DNA of 64,000 nt from Halobacillus sp. A5 (GTDB taxonomy: Bacteria > Bacillota > Bacilli > Bacillales > Halobacillaceae), in NCBI RefSeq assembly GCF_024189315.1, contig NZ_JAIZEO010000004.1, positions 496,001 through 560,000 of the forward strand. The letters are read 5' to 3'. The notes beneath the pieces were generated by a model, which worked only from the letters and a program-made list of their open reading frames with translations, did no database searches and was not told where the DNA came from. Numbering within the stretch: position 1 is the stretch's first letter; every line of letters begins with the position of its first letter. A program made the position numbers and the translations under genes. Positions 8,701-16,832 of this stretch are shown here, piece after piece.

Positions 8701-10448
8701 ATGTCTATTTTTGATTTCCTAGGCTTTAAAAACATTACTGCATCAAGGTGTGGTACATCTACACCTTCTGTTAAAAAGCGAGCATTAGAAAGTACGCGAC
8801 AAGTATTATCAGGAACTTCGCTCTTTAACCAATCAATCTTTTCATTCTTCTCTATAGCATTCATTGCTCCATCTGCATGTTGAATATCAATATTAAAATG
8901 ATTTTTGCCACTATGATCATCTTTATACAAATATTCGTCTACCACCGTTGAGAACATATTTGTAATTTTTTTTGAATCTTTAATTGTACCTGTAAATGCA
9001 ATAGCTCTTTTCATTGGTTGTCCTAATGTTTTGTTTGAATTACCGTCACGTTTCACAAGACCATTCCAGCAACCAATAATTTTCGTCACGTCGTCGAATT
9101 GTAAGCCTGACTCAGTTTTTGAAAACATATCTTGGAAACGACGTGCTATAACGTCTTCATCTACTGCTAAAACCATAACTTTATAGTCCGTTAATATTCC
9201 TTGCCTAATTGCGTCCCCAAAACCAATACGGTATAACTCTTCTCCGAAAGTTTCTGGATCATTCATATCAGCAATTATAGTTGATTTTTCCTCTGCTTTC
9301 CTTTTTGCATCTTCCCCATATACTCTAGGTGTAGCAGTTTGATATAGACGATTTTTCGCTTTAATATTGTCATTGCTATGTACTTTCGTAAAAGCTGAGG
9401 CCTCTTGATTTAATTCTGTTGCACCAGTTGTTCGATGTGCTTCATCACATACAATTAAATCAAATTCATAAAATCCATTTTCTTGAGCTTCAATAATGAC
9501 GTCTATCGATTGATAAGTAGAAAATACACTAATAAACTCTGGCTGAATACTCTTCGCTTCTATTTTCTGCTGGTACTCTAATAGTTTTTCAGTATTTGTA
9601 GTCGCAGGGAAGCCAATATCTGCTGTTGCAATATCTTCAATTTCAGTTCCTATCCTCTTTTTAGTTACTTTTCTGTCAGAACAAACCGCAATTGAATCCA
9701 TATTAAAATCAATGTCTGAATTCCAGCTTCTTAAGGTTTGTGATAGCAATTGAATACTAGGGACTAGATATAATACTTTAAACGTATCATTTGTTTTCTT
9801 AGCCATATTTTCTGCAATTGCCATGGAGGTAAATGTTTTCCCTGTTCCTGGTGCCATAATTAATTTTCCACGATCTGTATTTTCAAACCCTTCAATAACA
9901 GAATTTATTGCTGGTATTTGATGTGATCTTGGAATTTTTTTGTTTTGTAAAATTACTTCTTTTGGTTTGGTAAAACTAAATTCTGACCAATCTATTCGAC
10001 TTTCTTTTAGTTGAGACAAGGTCAACCTCATAATATTTTTATCTCTATTATTCAAAGCTTCATCTGCATTTTTAGTCCATTTTTCTGTGGAGGTTACAAT
10101 TAATCCTTCGGAATAATAGTTTTTTCCAACTTCATTTAAAAATGAATCTATATGTTCTTTACGGATACTTGTATCTTTGGAATAATACTTACACTGAATA
10201 GCTACTAGTTCACCTGTCATTGCTTTTTTTGCAACTAAGTCAACGCCAGTATCAGTTTTAGGTATGTTAAATTCAAAAGGGACTTCACTCAACATCCAGA
10301 CTTCTTCAAACAAACGTTGGTACATAGGTTCATTCTCTAAATAGGTTTTTATTAACAATTCAAATAAAGTACCTCTGTCTCTTTGTACCCTATATTCAGC
10401 ATCTATCTCCTTTACTAATGAAACGAAACTTTTATCATTTATGTTCAT
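5748..10448 (-). CDS. Type ISP restriction-modification enzyme (nuclease-helicase-methyltransferase fusion)
   Basis: This single polypeptide of about 1566 aa carries a whole restriction-modification system. Residues ~60-100 hold an Mrr-like nuclease motif (GVDL...QCKY). Next comes a superfamily 2 translocase with Walker A APGTGKT near residue 200, DEAH near 337 and VGRVMRK near 595. Then follows an adenine-N6 methyltransferase with DPFTGTGTF near 900 and NPPY near 1006, and a long C-terminal target-recognition region. This order and length match the LlaGI/LlaBIII family. The enzyme would methylate one strand of its site and cut DNA after head-on translocation. An upstream TTG/ATG (10484/10481) overlaps the primase stop; I prefer the ATG at 10448, about 13 bases after AAGGAG. 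It may share the transfer operon's transcript. Confidence 0.93.
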   Translation of the reverse strand: MNINDKSFVSLVKEIDAEYRVQRDRGTLFELLIKTYLENEPMYQRLFEEVWMLSEVPFEFNIPKTDTGVDLVAKKAMTGELVAIQCKYYSKDTSIRKEHIDSFLNEVGKNYYSEGLIVTSTEKWTKNADEALNNRDKNIMRLTLSQLKESRIDWSEFSFTKPKEVILQNKKIPRSHQIPAINSVIEGFENTDRGKLIMAPGTGKTFTSMAIAENMAKKTNDTFKVLYLVPSIQLLSQTLRSWNSDIDFNMDSIAVCSDRKVTKKRIGTEIEDIATADIGFPATTNTEKLLEYQQKIEAKSIQPEFISVFSTYQSIDVIIEAQENGFYEFDLIVCDEAHRTTGATELNQEASAFTKVHSNDNIKAKNRLYQTATPRVYGEDAKRKAEEKSTIIADMNDPETFGEELYRIGFGDAIRQGILTDYKVMVLAVDEDVIARRFQDMFSKTESGLQFDDVTKIIGCWNGLVKRDGNSNKTLGQPMKRAIAFTGTIKDSKKITNMFSTVVDEYLYKDDHSGKNHFNIDIQHADGAMNAIEKNEKIDWLKSEVPDNTCRVLSNARFLTEGVDVPHLDAVMFLKPRKSKIDIAQAVGRVMRKAEGKDYGYIILPIGVPAASEAHSILDNNEKYEVVWEILNALRSIDERFDATINKLELNKSKPNQIQAVGVGDAPKGGELEYPAPEDINEQLAFDYSEENLTDLERAIFGKIVQKVGNVHYWEQWSEDVAKIAQQHMTRINVMLEDKNSNTFKEFQKFMKSVRHNINDSISAQQAIEMLAQHLITKPIFEALFETYSFVKNNPVSQAMESILSVLDKQGLLKEQEKLEGFYESVRLRAEGIDNLKAKQDIIIQLYNKFFKVGFKETTDRLGIVFTPTEVVDFIIHSVDNVLQKHFSKSLSSKGVHVLDPFTGTGTFVARLLQSGLISKEDLLRKFTQEIHANEIVLLSYYIAAINIEETFHALHGGDYVPFEGIVLTDTFESTENKPSLMDELFNKNNDRLKRQQEEPIFVIMGNPPYSAGQGNENDNNKNIKHEILDKNIGQTYVKLASSKSLRNYYDSYIKAFRWATDRIGDHGVIGFVTNSSFIDKPVMDGIRKSFAKEFNSLYILNLRGAIRGRSGEFAKREGQNIFDIMTGVSISILVKDGLKSQKIFYKEVDDYLTRKEKRELLNLWKSTANIDWIEITPDENGDWINQRDKTYKNFTPLYNDKDQNESIFTEKTSGIVSNRDSWVYNFSKQKVYENTKRLISNYNSERLRLEKEKNKFELAERNEKIIKWTRSLRTKLEKNKEIKFTNNTIVKSLYRPFTKKYLNYDKDIIESARGYWKGYFEKPNIGIMISGIGSRKGFSVLAIDSIPSMDIMEKGQVFLLNGISEGGLFDHENKSLISKTKCKEFGLNEKEFLYYIYAILHSNDYHYKYKNDLIKGFPRIPKVRNMKEFIRIGEELLSLHLNYEDCPIYENVKIEYKSNNPTFNVQKKMKYQKRGEFDTIVFNSDITIRNIPEKAYEYVVNGRSAIDWIINQYQIKPDKNSGIIDDPNLYSQDEKYIFHLLLRVINVSVQTVDLVNALPTLEETN

Positions 10449-10480
10449 AATCTTATAAAATCTCCTTATTGTGTGATTCA

Positions 10481-11410
10481 TCAATGCTCGCGCATGTAAA
10501 CATTATAGCTTCTACTGTTTTTTATGTTACAGTTTTTTAATTCATCATTCCAGTCTTTATTAATCGGTAAGGTAACTTTGGATACTTTTTCACTCATCAT
10601 TCTTTGATACTTATTAGCAAACTCCCTCCCCGCCTTATCATTATCCGTACAGAAGGTTATGTGCTTCACCTTATGACCATCCTTCCCCATTCGTTTTATT
10701 TCATCAATCATGGTCTGCCGTTTAAGCCCAGACATGGAAACTAACCGAGTGTTCTGCAGCTTTTCTTTCTTAATACTCCAATAAGACATTGCATCAATTG
10801 GACTTTCAAACAGGTAAATGGAATTCGGCTTACCGATATCAACCGAAAACCCAGCAGAACCATGACTGTTCCTATCAATACCTTTAAACATTCGTCCATC
10901 TTTCATAGGAGAGGTTCCTTGTCGATCCGCACCAACGACCTCTCCCTGCTGTTTCCACTTAAAAACCACATTACCGAGCTTATCCTGCGCAATCAAATCC
11001 TTACTATCGAGCCAATTAACAATCTTAGGATGAATCTTTCGTTCATTCGTAAGATAATTTTTCGCTTTTCTCTTATCGTTCACTTCATAATGAGAAGGAT
11101 ATTGATATGGCTCCTCTGATTGCTTTTCTTGGACGTTGTTTTTCACCTTGCAACCATGTGCATTCAGATCTAAAACAGCTTCTGGAAAGCTCATTCCATA
11201 AAACATTTTGGCGAAGTTAATGACTCCAGCTCCTTTTTCGTCTCTGGAGTTCCAGGCATACATTTGGTCTTTAATCACTAAGCTGTCATGCACTTGATGT
11301 CGGTAATATCGTCCCTCTTTCTTCAATGGCTCCCCTTTACGCTCCAGATAGTCTATGAGATCCGCATTACGAGCAACTTCCACTTGGTCCGCGCTTACAT
11401 GTTTGGCCAT
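10481..11410 (-). CDS. Toprim-domain DNA primase-like protein (DUF3991/TOPRIM)
   Basis: The 309-aa protein has an N-terminal DUF3991-like half (IDYLERKGEPLKKEGRYYRH, then VINFAKMFYGMSFPEAV) and a C-terminal Toprim domain. The Toprim marks are the glutamate in YLFESPIDAMSYW (around residue 205) and the DxD-like TDNDKAGREFA (around 265). Such proteins are common next to relaxase and ArdC genes on Gram-positive conjugative elements, where they may prime the transferred strand or assist establishment. The CHC2 zinc finger of DnaG is absent. It is the last gene of the leftward transfer operon before the type ISP gene and follows a hairpin at 11446-11472. Confidence 0.85.
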   Translation of the reverse strand: MAKHVSADQVEVARNADLIDYLERKGEPLKKEGRYYRHQVHDSLVIKDQMYAWNSRDEKGAGVINFAKMFYGMSFPEAVLDLNAHGCKVKNNVQEKQSEEPYQYPSHYEVNDKRKAKNYLTNERKIHPKIVNWLDSKDLIAQDKLGNVVFKWKQQGEVVGADRQGTSPMKDGRMFKGIDRNSHGSAGFSVDIGKPNSIYLFESPIDAMSYWSIKKEKLQNTRLVSMSGLKRQTMIDEIKRMGKDGHKVKHITFCTDNDKAGREFANKYQRMMSEKVSKVTLPINKDWNDELKNCNIKNSRSYNVYMREH

Positions 11411-11445
11411 GCAGCACTTCCTCCTCTCTAAAATTAGATATAAAA

Positions 11446-11472
11446 AAAGACAGGGAGAAAACTCCCTGCCTA
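11446..11472 (-). terminator. Hairpin with T run between ArdC-like and primase genes
   Basis: On the minus strand GGCAGGGAG, a short T-rich loop and CTCCCTGTC are followed by a run of seven Ts. It begins at the ArdC-like stop codon and could terminate or attenuate transcription into the primase and type ISP genes. Confidence 0.7.
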
Positions 11473-12963
11473 TCGTTCAACCTCTATTTTTTCTTTTTGC
11501 TTTTCCTTCTGATGAAACGCCTTCTTATCCTCATTTCCATTCTTCATTTTTGAAGTGGTGCTTTCTTTTTCTTTCTCTCCATGAAATTCTCGATCCAGCT
11601 TACTTTCGATTTGAGATAGTCGCTGCTCCCCACGATCGGTCAATGGTAGTTCTTTTAATTCTTGAAGAGATTCCTTCTTAAGCTGGTACACATCTTCTTT
11701 GCTGTGAGTCTCTTGAAAAGCACGCATCAGATTTAGACGTTCTTGCCGATCAGAATTTTCTTCTTTATCCAATTCTTTTCCGACGGTTGGTTCAATAAAG
11801 TTCATGAGCTCCTTTTTATAAGCATTTTTGAAATCTTGATGAGAATATTCCTCTTCGCTCTTTTCTTCCTTAACAAAAGGCCCGTTATCCTTTTCAGCCT
11901 TACTCACTTGGCTTCGGTACATATCTCTAAGTTTTTCTGAAGGTAACATCTCCACTTCTTGTTTCTCCTCTTCCATTTCATGTTTTGGTTGTTTTACACT
12001 CATGGTTTTCTCCCCTTCCTTTTCTTGGTCCATAGATTCTTCAATGGTTGTAATAAATTCTTTAGCTGTTAACTGAACTTCTTGTAACAGGCTTTCGTGG
12101 TCTTTAAATTCATGGTCCTTGGTCCAGTGATGCAAATAGTCTAAAGAGTAGTCACTGGTATCAATATTGAAATAAGAAGCAACCGTATAAGCTGTCATTT
12201 CCGCCTGAAATTCTTTCTCCGGTTTGGTGTAGTCATTTATATTTTCCTTTGTATGAAGCTTGGCATGAGTCAGTTCATGCAGCAGAGTTTTTGTATCTTG
12301 TCGCTCAGAGTTACGCGGATTAAGAGCGACTTCATCTCGCCCGGTGTAACTTACGCCTTTGGCTGCTCCTAACTCTTCATAAGGCTCTACAATTTGAATA
12401 TTATTTTTTTCGGCTATAGACTCCATCCCTTGTCGAAGCTGACCATAGTTTTCAACCTCCCCATCAATCCATTTGTTTGGAAAAATTTGAGGCAGATCTT
12501 TTTGAGTTGCTGTTGTCTGCGAAACATCGAACACACTTCCGGTAGAATAAACAAGACGGCCATCTCGCTTATCGAGTTGACCGTCTTTGACTTGTTGCTT
12601 TTCTGTTTTCGTTGCATATTTCAAAGGTTTCCATTCGCCCTCTTCATCTTGGAACTGCTGCCCTAACCGATTGGGCACGAGAACCTTTAGACTTTTTTCA
12701 CCTTTGTTTACGGAGAACCCTTTATCTTTCCAGAAGGCGTAGGAACCTATAGCTTCGGCTCCTGGAAACTGTGAATCAATGAGTGCTGTATTACGTGGGG
12801 AATACCGATGGAACTTCCCCATAAAGTCTAGATACTCTTTCATTTGTGAAGGAGAATGAAAATGGTTTGAAATGCTTTTTTCCATTCCCTCAGTCAGTTG
12901 ATTGATCTCCTCTTTGACCTTTTCTGGTGATTTCTGTTTATAGGATCGTTTAGTCTTCGCCAT
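11470..12963 (-). CDS. ArdC-like antirestriction protein (ssDNA-binding plus M78-like metallopeptidase)
   Basis: The N-terminal ~170 residues resemble the ArdC ssDNA-binding domain (DUF1738): ITELxExxxK-type helix, then SPRNTALI, GSYAFWKDKGFSVNKGEKSLKVLVP and VFDVSQT. It is followed by a zinc peptidase-like segment with LLHELTHAKLH (HExxH) near residue 235 and a downstream acidic partner. The last ~200 residues are charged and low in complexity. ArdC proteins protect incoming single-stranded plasmid DNA from host restriction. I chose the ATG at 12963 rather than 12981: it encodes MAKTKRSYKQK and has GGGAG upstream. It overlaps the preceding small gene by 14 bases. A degraded partial copy lies at 5322-5565. 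Confidence 0.85.
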   Translation of the reverse strand: MAKTKRSYKQKSPEKVKEEINQLTEGMEKSISNHFHSPSQMKEYLDFMGKFHRYSPRNTALIDSQFPGAEAIGSYAFWKDKGFSVNKGEKSLKVLVPNRLGQQFQDEEGEWKPLKYATKTEKQQVKDGQLDKRDGRLVYSTGSVFDVSQTTATQKDLPQIFPNKWIDGEVENYGQLRQGMESIAEKNNIQIVEPYEELGAAKGVSYTGRDEVALNPRNSERQDTKTLLHELTHAKLHTKENINDYTKPEKEFQAEMTAYTVASYFNIDTSDYSLDYLHHWTKDHEFKDHESLLQEVQLTAKEFITTIEESMDQEKEGEKTMSVKQPKHEMEEEKQEVEMLPSEKLRDMYRSQVSKAEKDNGPFVKEEKSEEEYSHQDFKNAYKKELMNFIEPTVGKELDKEENSDRQERLNLMRAFQETHSKEDVYQLKKESLQELKELPLTDRGEQRLSQIESKLDREFHGEKEKESTTSKMKNGNEDKKAFHQKEKQKEKIEVER

Positions 12964-13231
12964 GATCCCCAGCTCCCTCACTGATGTTCATGAGCTCTTC
13001 CATTCCTTCCTCATCGTAATTGGGTTCTGTATTTAATATCAGTTCCTTTGTTTTCTTATGAAAGGGAATGAGTAGGTTCTCTTGATTCACTAAATGCTGT
13101 TCAAGATCAACCATTTCCAGATCACTCAACGTTAAGGTATATTCCTCCTGGCCCACCTCCATCACGAGCTCATTATTTTCACTTAAACGCTTAAACACAC
13201 CTACTTCATAATTGCTATTAAACATAAGCAT
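12950..13231 (-). CDS. Small acidic protein of the transfer operon, unknown
   Basis: This 93-aa soluble, acidic protein has no motif that I recognise. The start has AAGGAG eight bases before the ATG, and the 3' end overlaps the ArdC-like gene by 14 bases, so the frame is credible as an operon member. It lies between a ribbon-helix-helix protein gene and the ArdC-like gene. Small proteins at this place in Gram-positive conjugative elements are poorly characterised; a regulatory or establishment role is possible but not shown. Confidence 0.7.
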   Translation of the reverse strand: MLMFNSNYEVGVFKRLSENNELVMEVGQEEYTLTLSDLEMVDLEQHLVNQENLLIPFHKKTKELILNTEPNYDEEGMEELMNISEGAGDHGED

Positions 13232-13271
13232 TCCTTCGACTCCTTTGTTGGATAATTACTCATGCATACCA

Positions 13272-13700
13272 TTAGCTTGATGCTGGTTGAGTCTCTCCGA
13301 CACTTATTCTCTTTTGACGCTGATGACTGATCCTTTCTTCCACCGCTTGTTTAGCATCCTTCATCGCTGGGCTCTCAAAAATTGGTGTCGTAACACAACT
13401 TTCTAAGTTCTGATCCATCGCGAAACCATTCATTAATTCAAGAAGGACCTGTGTATTTTTATCGCTTCGGTTGGCTGCTAACCGTAACCGTTTCATCTCT
13501 TCAGAAAACACTTCTTGAAAACGTTGCGCCATTAAACTTAGGAGATATTCTTGAGAATTGTCTGTCGCGTTCTGCGATTCCCACTCCTCAATCATGCGGT
13601 CTAAAGCTTCACCAGGATAACGAATATGATGCTGTTCCTGATACTCTTTAATTAATGCTATCGTTTCTTCATGGAGCGTAACATTTTGCCGCCTTCCCAT
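13272..13700 (-). CDS. Ribbon-helix-helix-like relaxosome accessory protein
   Basis: The N-terminus (MGRRQNVTLHEETIALIKEYQEQH) fits a ribbon-helix-helix DNA-binding fold: a short basic strand followed by two helices. The rest (142 aa in total) is helical with a basic end. The gene begins about 10 bases after the relaxase stop codon on the same strand. Small RHH proteins coded beside relaxases often bind oriT and help nicking or repress the mob operon, so this is a plausible relaxosome partner. The family is not identified. Confidence 0.65.
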   Translation of the reverse strand: MGRRQNVTLHEETIALIKEYQEQHHIRYPGEALDRMIEEWESQNATDNSQEYLLSLMAQRFQEVFSEEMKRLRLAANRSDKNTQVLLELMNGFAMDQNLESCVTTPIFESPAMKDAKQAVEERISHQRQKRISVGETQPASS

Positions 13701-13710
13701 TTATATACCC

Positions 13711-14874
13711 CTACCCTTCTCTTTCGATTTTTCGTTCCAACTTCTGATGATCCAAGTCATTGATAAACTGATCATAGGTTTGTCCCATCGAACGTTGAAT
13801 GCTTCTCAAGGAACGTTGCAGTTCAATTCCTGATGGCATGGACTTATAAGAGGCATTTGTGTGTGTAGTTTGTCTAGTATATTGCTGGCGATCATAACGC
13901 TTCATTTCTTGTAAGAACGCATTGCCCATTCGTTTATAGAGATCATCCAACTTGTTTTGTTTGTAATGCTGGTAGCGTCTCTTATCCTTAGGTCCATCTC
14001 CATAGGCCCGTTTTAATTCGGTCACTTCTTGATCCAATTGATCATGCAGCTGCTTCATATCTTTGCCATGGTACTTACCTAAATATCTTGTCGTTAGTTC
14101 ATCAATCTTCGGACGAATAGGATTCAGCGTTTGATAGCCATAGTGCCACTGTCGCTTATCCTTTGGCAAGTGATTATATACGTCGAGGAACAAAGGTTTC
14201 ATTTCTCTATTGCTCCATTTCATGCTGCTATTTTCTTTCTTTTCATTAACCATGTAGTCACGAATCAACGTGTTAATTTGATTTCGTTCTTGGGTTCGAT
14301 CTAACAATCCATTCACGACTTCACTTTTCATCGCGTCTAATGTTTTCGGTTTTCGCTTTCCACGGTCACGAGTCGGGTTGGGTTCGACTGTAGCCACATG
14401 AATATGAATGTTTTCGGTGTTATAGTGAATAGCCGCCGACCATACAGCACTCTTTTGCAACCCCTCTTTTTTCATCATGGCCTGCATAGATTTCCTTGTT
14501 ACTTGCTTCAAAGCTTCTTCATCTAAGGTGTGTGTCTTGGAATCATAAACACCTTGTTTTTGAAGCCAATCATTATCAAAGGTAATGACGTCCTGCCACA
14601 TGATACTGTTCTTCTTTTGAGCTTGTTCAAACAAAGATTTAATGCCCTGTTTTCCTTCCACCGATAAACGATCCGATTGCTGAGTAAACAAGGCAGATGT
14701 TTTATCCGGATCGTCCATATAGTGATTATATAAACTAAACATGGACCGATTAGCATCCCCCTTTCCTTTGGCCTCTTCACGATCTACGTATTGCACATAA
14801 TCTTGGAATCCTTTTTTATTTGCGGTCACGAATTTTGTTTTTAAAACCACTCCAGGTGTTACGGTTTCACTCAT
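13711..14874 (-). CDS. MOB-L-type relaxase
   Basis: At 387 aa, this has the size and motifs of the MobL relaxases of Firmicutes plasmids such as pLS20. These include FDNDWLQKQGVYDSKTHTLDE, then KSAVWSAAIHYNTENIHIHVATVEPNPTRDRG with the HxH metal motif near residue 155, then KRKPKTLDAMKSEVVN. It would nick oriT, stay bound to the 5' end and be carried through the T4SS with the coupling protein. The start overlaps the preceding small RHH gene by 4 bases (ATGA). The C-terminal ~150 residues are helical and basic. There is no sign of truncation. Confidence 0.9.
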   Translation of the reverse strand: MSETVTPGVVLKTKFVTANKKGFQDYVQYVDREEAKGKGDANRSMFSLYNHYMDDPDKTSALFTQQSDRLSVEGKQGIKSLFEQAQKKNSIMWQDVITFDNDWLQKQGVYDSKTHTLDEEALKQVTRKSMQAMMKKEGLQKSAVWSAAIHYNTENIHIHVATVEPNPTRDRGKRKPKTLDAMKSEVVNGLLDRTQERNQINTLIRDYMVNEKKENSSMKWSNREMKPLFLDVYNHLPKDKRQWHYGYQTLNPIRPKIDELTTRYLGKYHGKDMKQLHDQLDQEVTELKRAYGDGPKDKRRYQHYKQNKLDDLYKRMGNAFLQEMKRYDRQQYTRQTTHTNASYKSMPSGIELQRSLRSIQRSMGQTYDQFINDLDHQKLERKIEREG

Positions 14875-15128
14875 GCTTCTTCACCTGGTTCTTCAATCTG
14901 TAAGAGATCATTCATTTCTCGAATCGCTGTATAACAATGAGCCATCGTTTGAATGTTGCGATCGACTAATTGCTGGAGTCTTTGTTCACGATGGTTCTCT
15001 TCTCGAAAGACAGCTAATTGATGCAACTGAGCATGTAAAAATTCCTGCCGACTTAATCCTTTTTCTTCTGCAAGTTCGTCAATTCGTTGAACAGCTTTTG
15101 GATCCATATAACGAATTCTTACTTCCAT
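14871..15128 (-). CDS. MobC-like ribbon-helix-helix protein
   Basis: This 85-aa protein starts MEVRIRYMDPKAVQRIDELAEEKGLSRQEFLHAQLHQL, a clear ribbon-helix-helix pattern like plasmid mobilisation proteins of the MobC/TraY kind. I chose the ATG at 15128, which has AAAGGAG about eight bases upstream; a longer frame to 15329 would run through the palindromic candidate oriT and lacks a ribosome binding site. It overlaps the relaxase start by 4 bases. The likely role is binding oriT to load the relaxase and perhaps autoregulation. Confidence 0.8.
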   Translation of the reverse strand: MEVRIRYMDPKAVQRIDELAEEKGLSRQEFLHAQLHQLAVFREENHREQRLQQLVDRNIQTMAHCYTAIREMNDLLQIEEPGEEA

Positions 15129-15149
15129 TAATATCACTCCTTTTGTTGA

Positions 15150-15370
15150 AGTCCCTAAAACTAGTGAATAAAGAGAAGAGCATAAGGGGTTTTTGTTCCC
15201 ACTTGGCGTGTGAATCCCGGCAGAGCCGGGCAAAACGAGGGAACAAGAAAATCTCCAGATGTGCGGTCGCTGTGTGGCTAAAATAGGAACAATCATTCGT
15301 GTTTTCACCGTGATGTGTGGTCCCTGCACAGGAGGTGTGTGTCCCTTGTGTTGATGCTTTCTCTTTTTAT
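15150..15370. other. Candidate origin of transfer (oriT) region
   Basis: The ~250-base gap upstream of the RHH and relaxase genes carries an 8-bp inverted repeat TTGTTCCC (15193-15200) / GGGAACAA (15239-15246). Inside it is a second hairpin CCCGGC-AGA-GCCGGG (15216-15230). Direct repeats of GTGTG and GTCCC(T) follow to the right. Nested inverted repeats in a non-coding gap beside relaxase accessory genes are the usual form of an oriT. The nic site cannot be assigned from sequence alone. Confidence 0.55.
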
Positions 15371-15378
15371 TACTGACT

Positions 15379-16242
15379 TTAACTTTCCATCATCTCTCGT
15401 TTTTCTTTCAGCATCTTGATCTTTTCTTGTAGCGTTTGAATTGTTGTTTCGTGTTCAGTGGTTTCTCTTTGAAGTCGATCAACTTCATTTTCTAATTGAT
15501 CAATACGTGCCGTTGTTTGCTCCTTCTCTTCTTCTGTTTCATACATTTGTTGAGACTCTAACTCAACCATTTCCTGCTCCATTTCTTTTAATTGATCATC
15601 GTTTTTTTGAATTTGATCTTCCTTATCGACAACCTCTTGCTGTGCTTGTTTAATGTCTTGAGATATAGCAGCTACTTCATATTCCTGCTCCGTTTGTATA
15701 CTCAATGTTTGGTCATGTTGTACCTCTCGTTGATCGGTATAGATCCGTGCTAGCTCCTCTTTTTCCTCACCTTCTTTCAGTGAAGGTTGTTCTTCAGTCT
15801 CCAGAGCAAAGTGTTCGTTTTTTTCCTTCGTAATATCTAAAGCCATGACATCAAAGGAAGGACTTACCTGTTGGATACTAACCACATACCGACGTTCATC
15901 GTGATACTCGACATGGGTTGGAAGTTCACGATTAGGATGTTCTTTCTCTTGAGCCACAAAGCTCAACGTATCGTTTAAAATGGAGGTCGATTTATTTACA
16001 TTCAATGTTACAATCATAAGATTCTTCGAAGGGTTATAGGTCCATTCCTCAACCACTAAGTCTCCTGCACCTCGCAAATGTAGTGGTTCATCCAAAGGGG
16101 TTTGTTGGATTTCAGATTGATCTTCATCTCCAAATAAAAATTCGGAAAATAAGAAAAAAAGAAGCGCCACAGCCATGGCGCTTAACCCAATTAAATATTT
16201 TCTTGTGGTTCCTTCTGCTAGGACATTGGTTGGTTTTTTCAT
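15379..16242 (-). CDS. Membrane-anchored coiled-coil conjugation protein
   Basis: The 287-aa protein has a single N-terminal membrane segment (about residues 18-36) and then a ~90-residue domain with beta character. A long glutamate/glutamine-rich coiled coil covers about residues 170-287. The topology suggests an extracytoplasmic body. The family is not recognised. It overlaps the upstream gene by 4 bases and is the last of the T4SS genes before the candidate oriT. A structural or adaptor role in the transfer channel is likely from context. Confidence 0.65.
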   Translation of the reverse strand: MKKPTNVLAEGTTRKYLIGLSAMAVALLFFLFSEFLFGDEDQSEIQQTPLDEPLHLRGAGDLVVEEWTYNPSKNLMIVTLNVNKSTSILNDTLSFVAQEKEHPNRELPTHVEYHDERRYVVSIQQVSPSFDVMALDITKEKNEHFALETEEQPSLKEGEEKEELARIYTDQREVQHDQTLSIQTEQEYEVAAISQDIKQAQQEVVDKEDQIQKNDDQLKEMEQEMVELESQQMYETEEEKEQTTARIDQLENEVDRLQRETTEHETTIQTLQEKIKMLKEKREMMES

Positions 16243-16817
16243 TCATTTCTCTCCTCCCTGACTTCTTTAAAATCTGTTATAATCCATTGATCTTTCTGGC
16301 GTTGAACGTTCACTTCTATGAAGACAGGAGACACTTGGCTTTGATCATTTTCTAAAGAGTGAAGGGTGTGCTCCAGCCTTACAATGACTTGGGCATGATT
16401 ACTGCCAAGGTTGCCGGTTTTAATAAATACTTCGACGTCATCTACACTCGTTTCCGTTTCCCCTTTATACACATCGGTAGGAAAGAAGGTGTTTACTAAC
16501 TCGTCACTCATAATATTTTTAGCATTCTTTTTTCGGTCCTGATACGTTTCTTTGTTTTGCACAAAAGCTGTTTCTATAAAAGCAGAAACGTCCTTTTCTA
16601 AAGCTTTATGTTGCTTTTGAATCTCAGCTGGATCCTCTTCCTTTAGCGTGTGTTTTAATTCATTTTTCTCTTCTAAGGCTTGCTGTTTTTCTACTTCAAG
16701 ACTTCTAATTTCAGCCTGCATGTCGTCCTTGGAAGGAGTACCTGCGACGTACACATTAAATACGGTCGTTGCTACCAAAGAGAACAAAAGCAAACCAAAA
16801 AGGAATCGATTATTCAT
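16239..16817 (-). CDS. VirB8/TcpC-like conjugation protein (NTF2-like fold, predicted)
   Basis: The protein (192 aa) has one N-terminal membrane segment (residues 5-24), a coiled-coil linker (about 30-80) and a C-terminal ~100-residue domain. That domain's pattern (a helix, then strands with VFIKTGNLGSNHAQVIVRLEHT and QWIITDFKEV) fits the NTF2-like fold of VirB8 and TcpC. Such proteins sit in the inner membrane and help assemble the channel. The gene lies between the wall hydrolase and the coiled-coil protein genes. The fold call is a guess from pattern and topology. Confidence 0.6.
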   Translation of the reverse strand: MNNRFLFGLLLFSLVATTVFNVYVAGTPSKDDMQAEIRSLEVEKQQALEEKNELKHTLKEEDPAEIQKQHKALEKDVSAFIETAFVQNKETYQDRKKNAKNIMSDELVNTFFPTDVYKGETETSVDDVEVFIKTGNLGSNHAQVIVRLEHTLHSLENDQSQVSPVFIEVNVQRQKDQWIITDFKEVREERNE

Positions 16818-16832
16818 TGAGTATCCCCCTTC

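Noticed and set aside
15129-15329. N-terminal extension of the MobC-like protein
   Set aside because: The extension lacks a ribosome binding site, crosses the palindromic candidate oriT, and the downstream ATG has AAAGGAG at proper distance.
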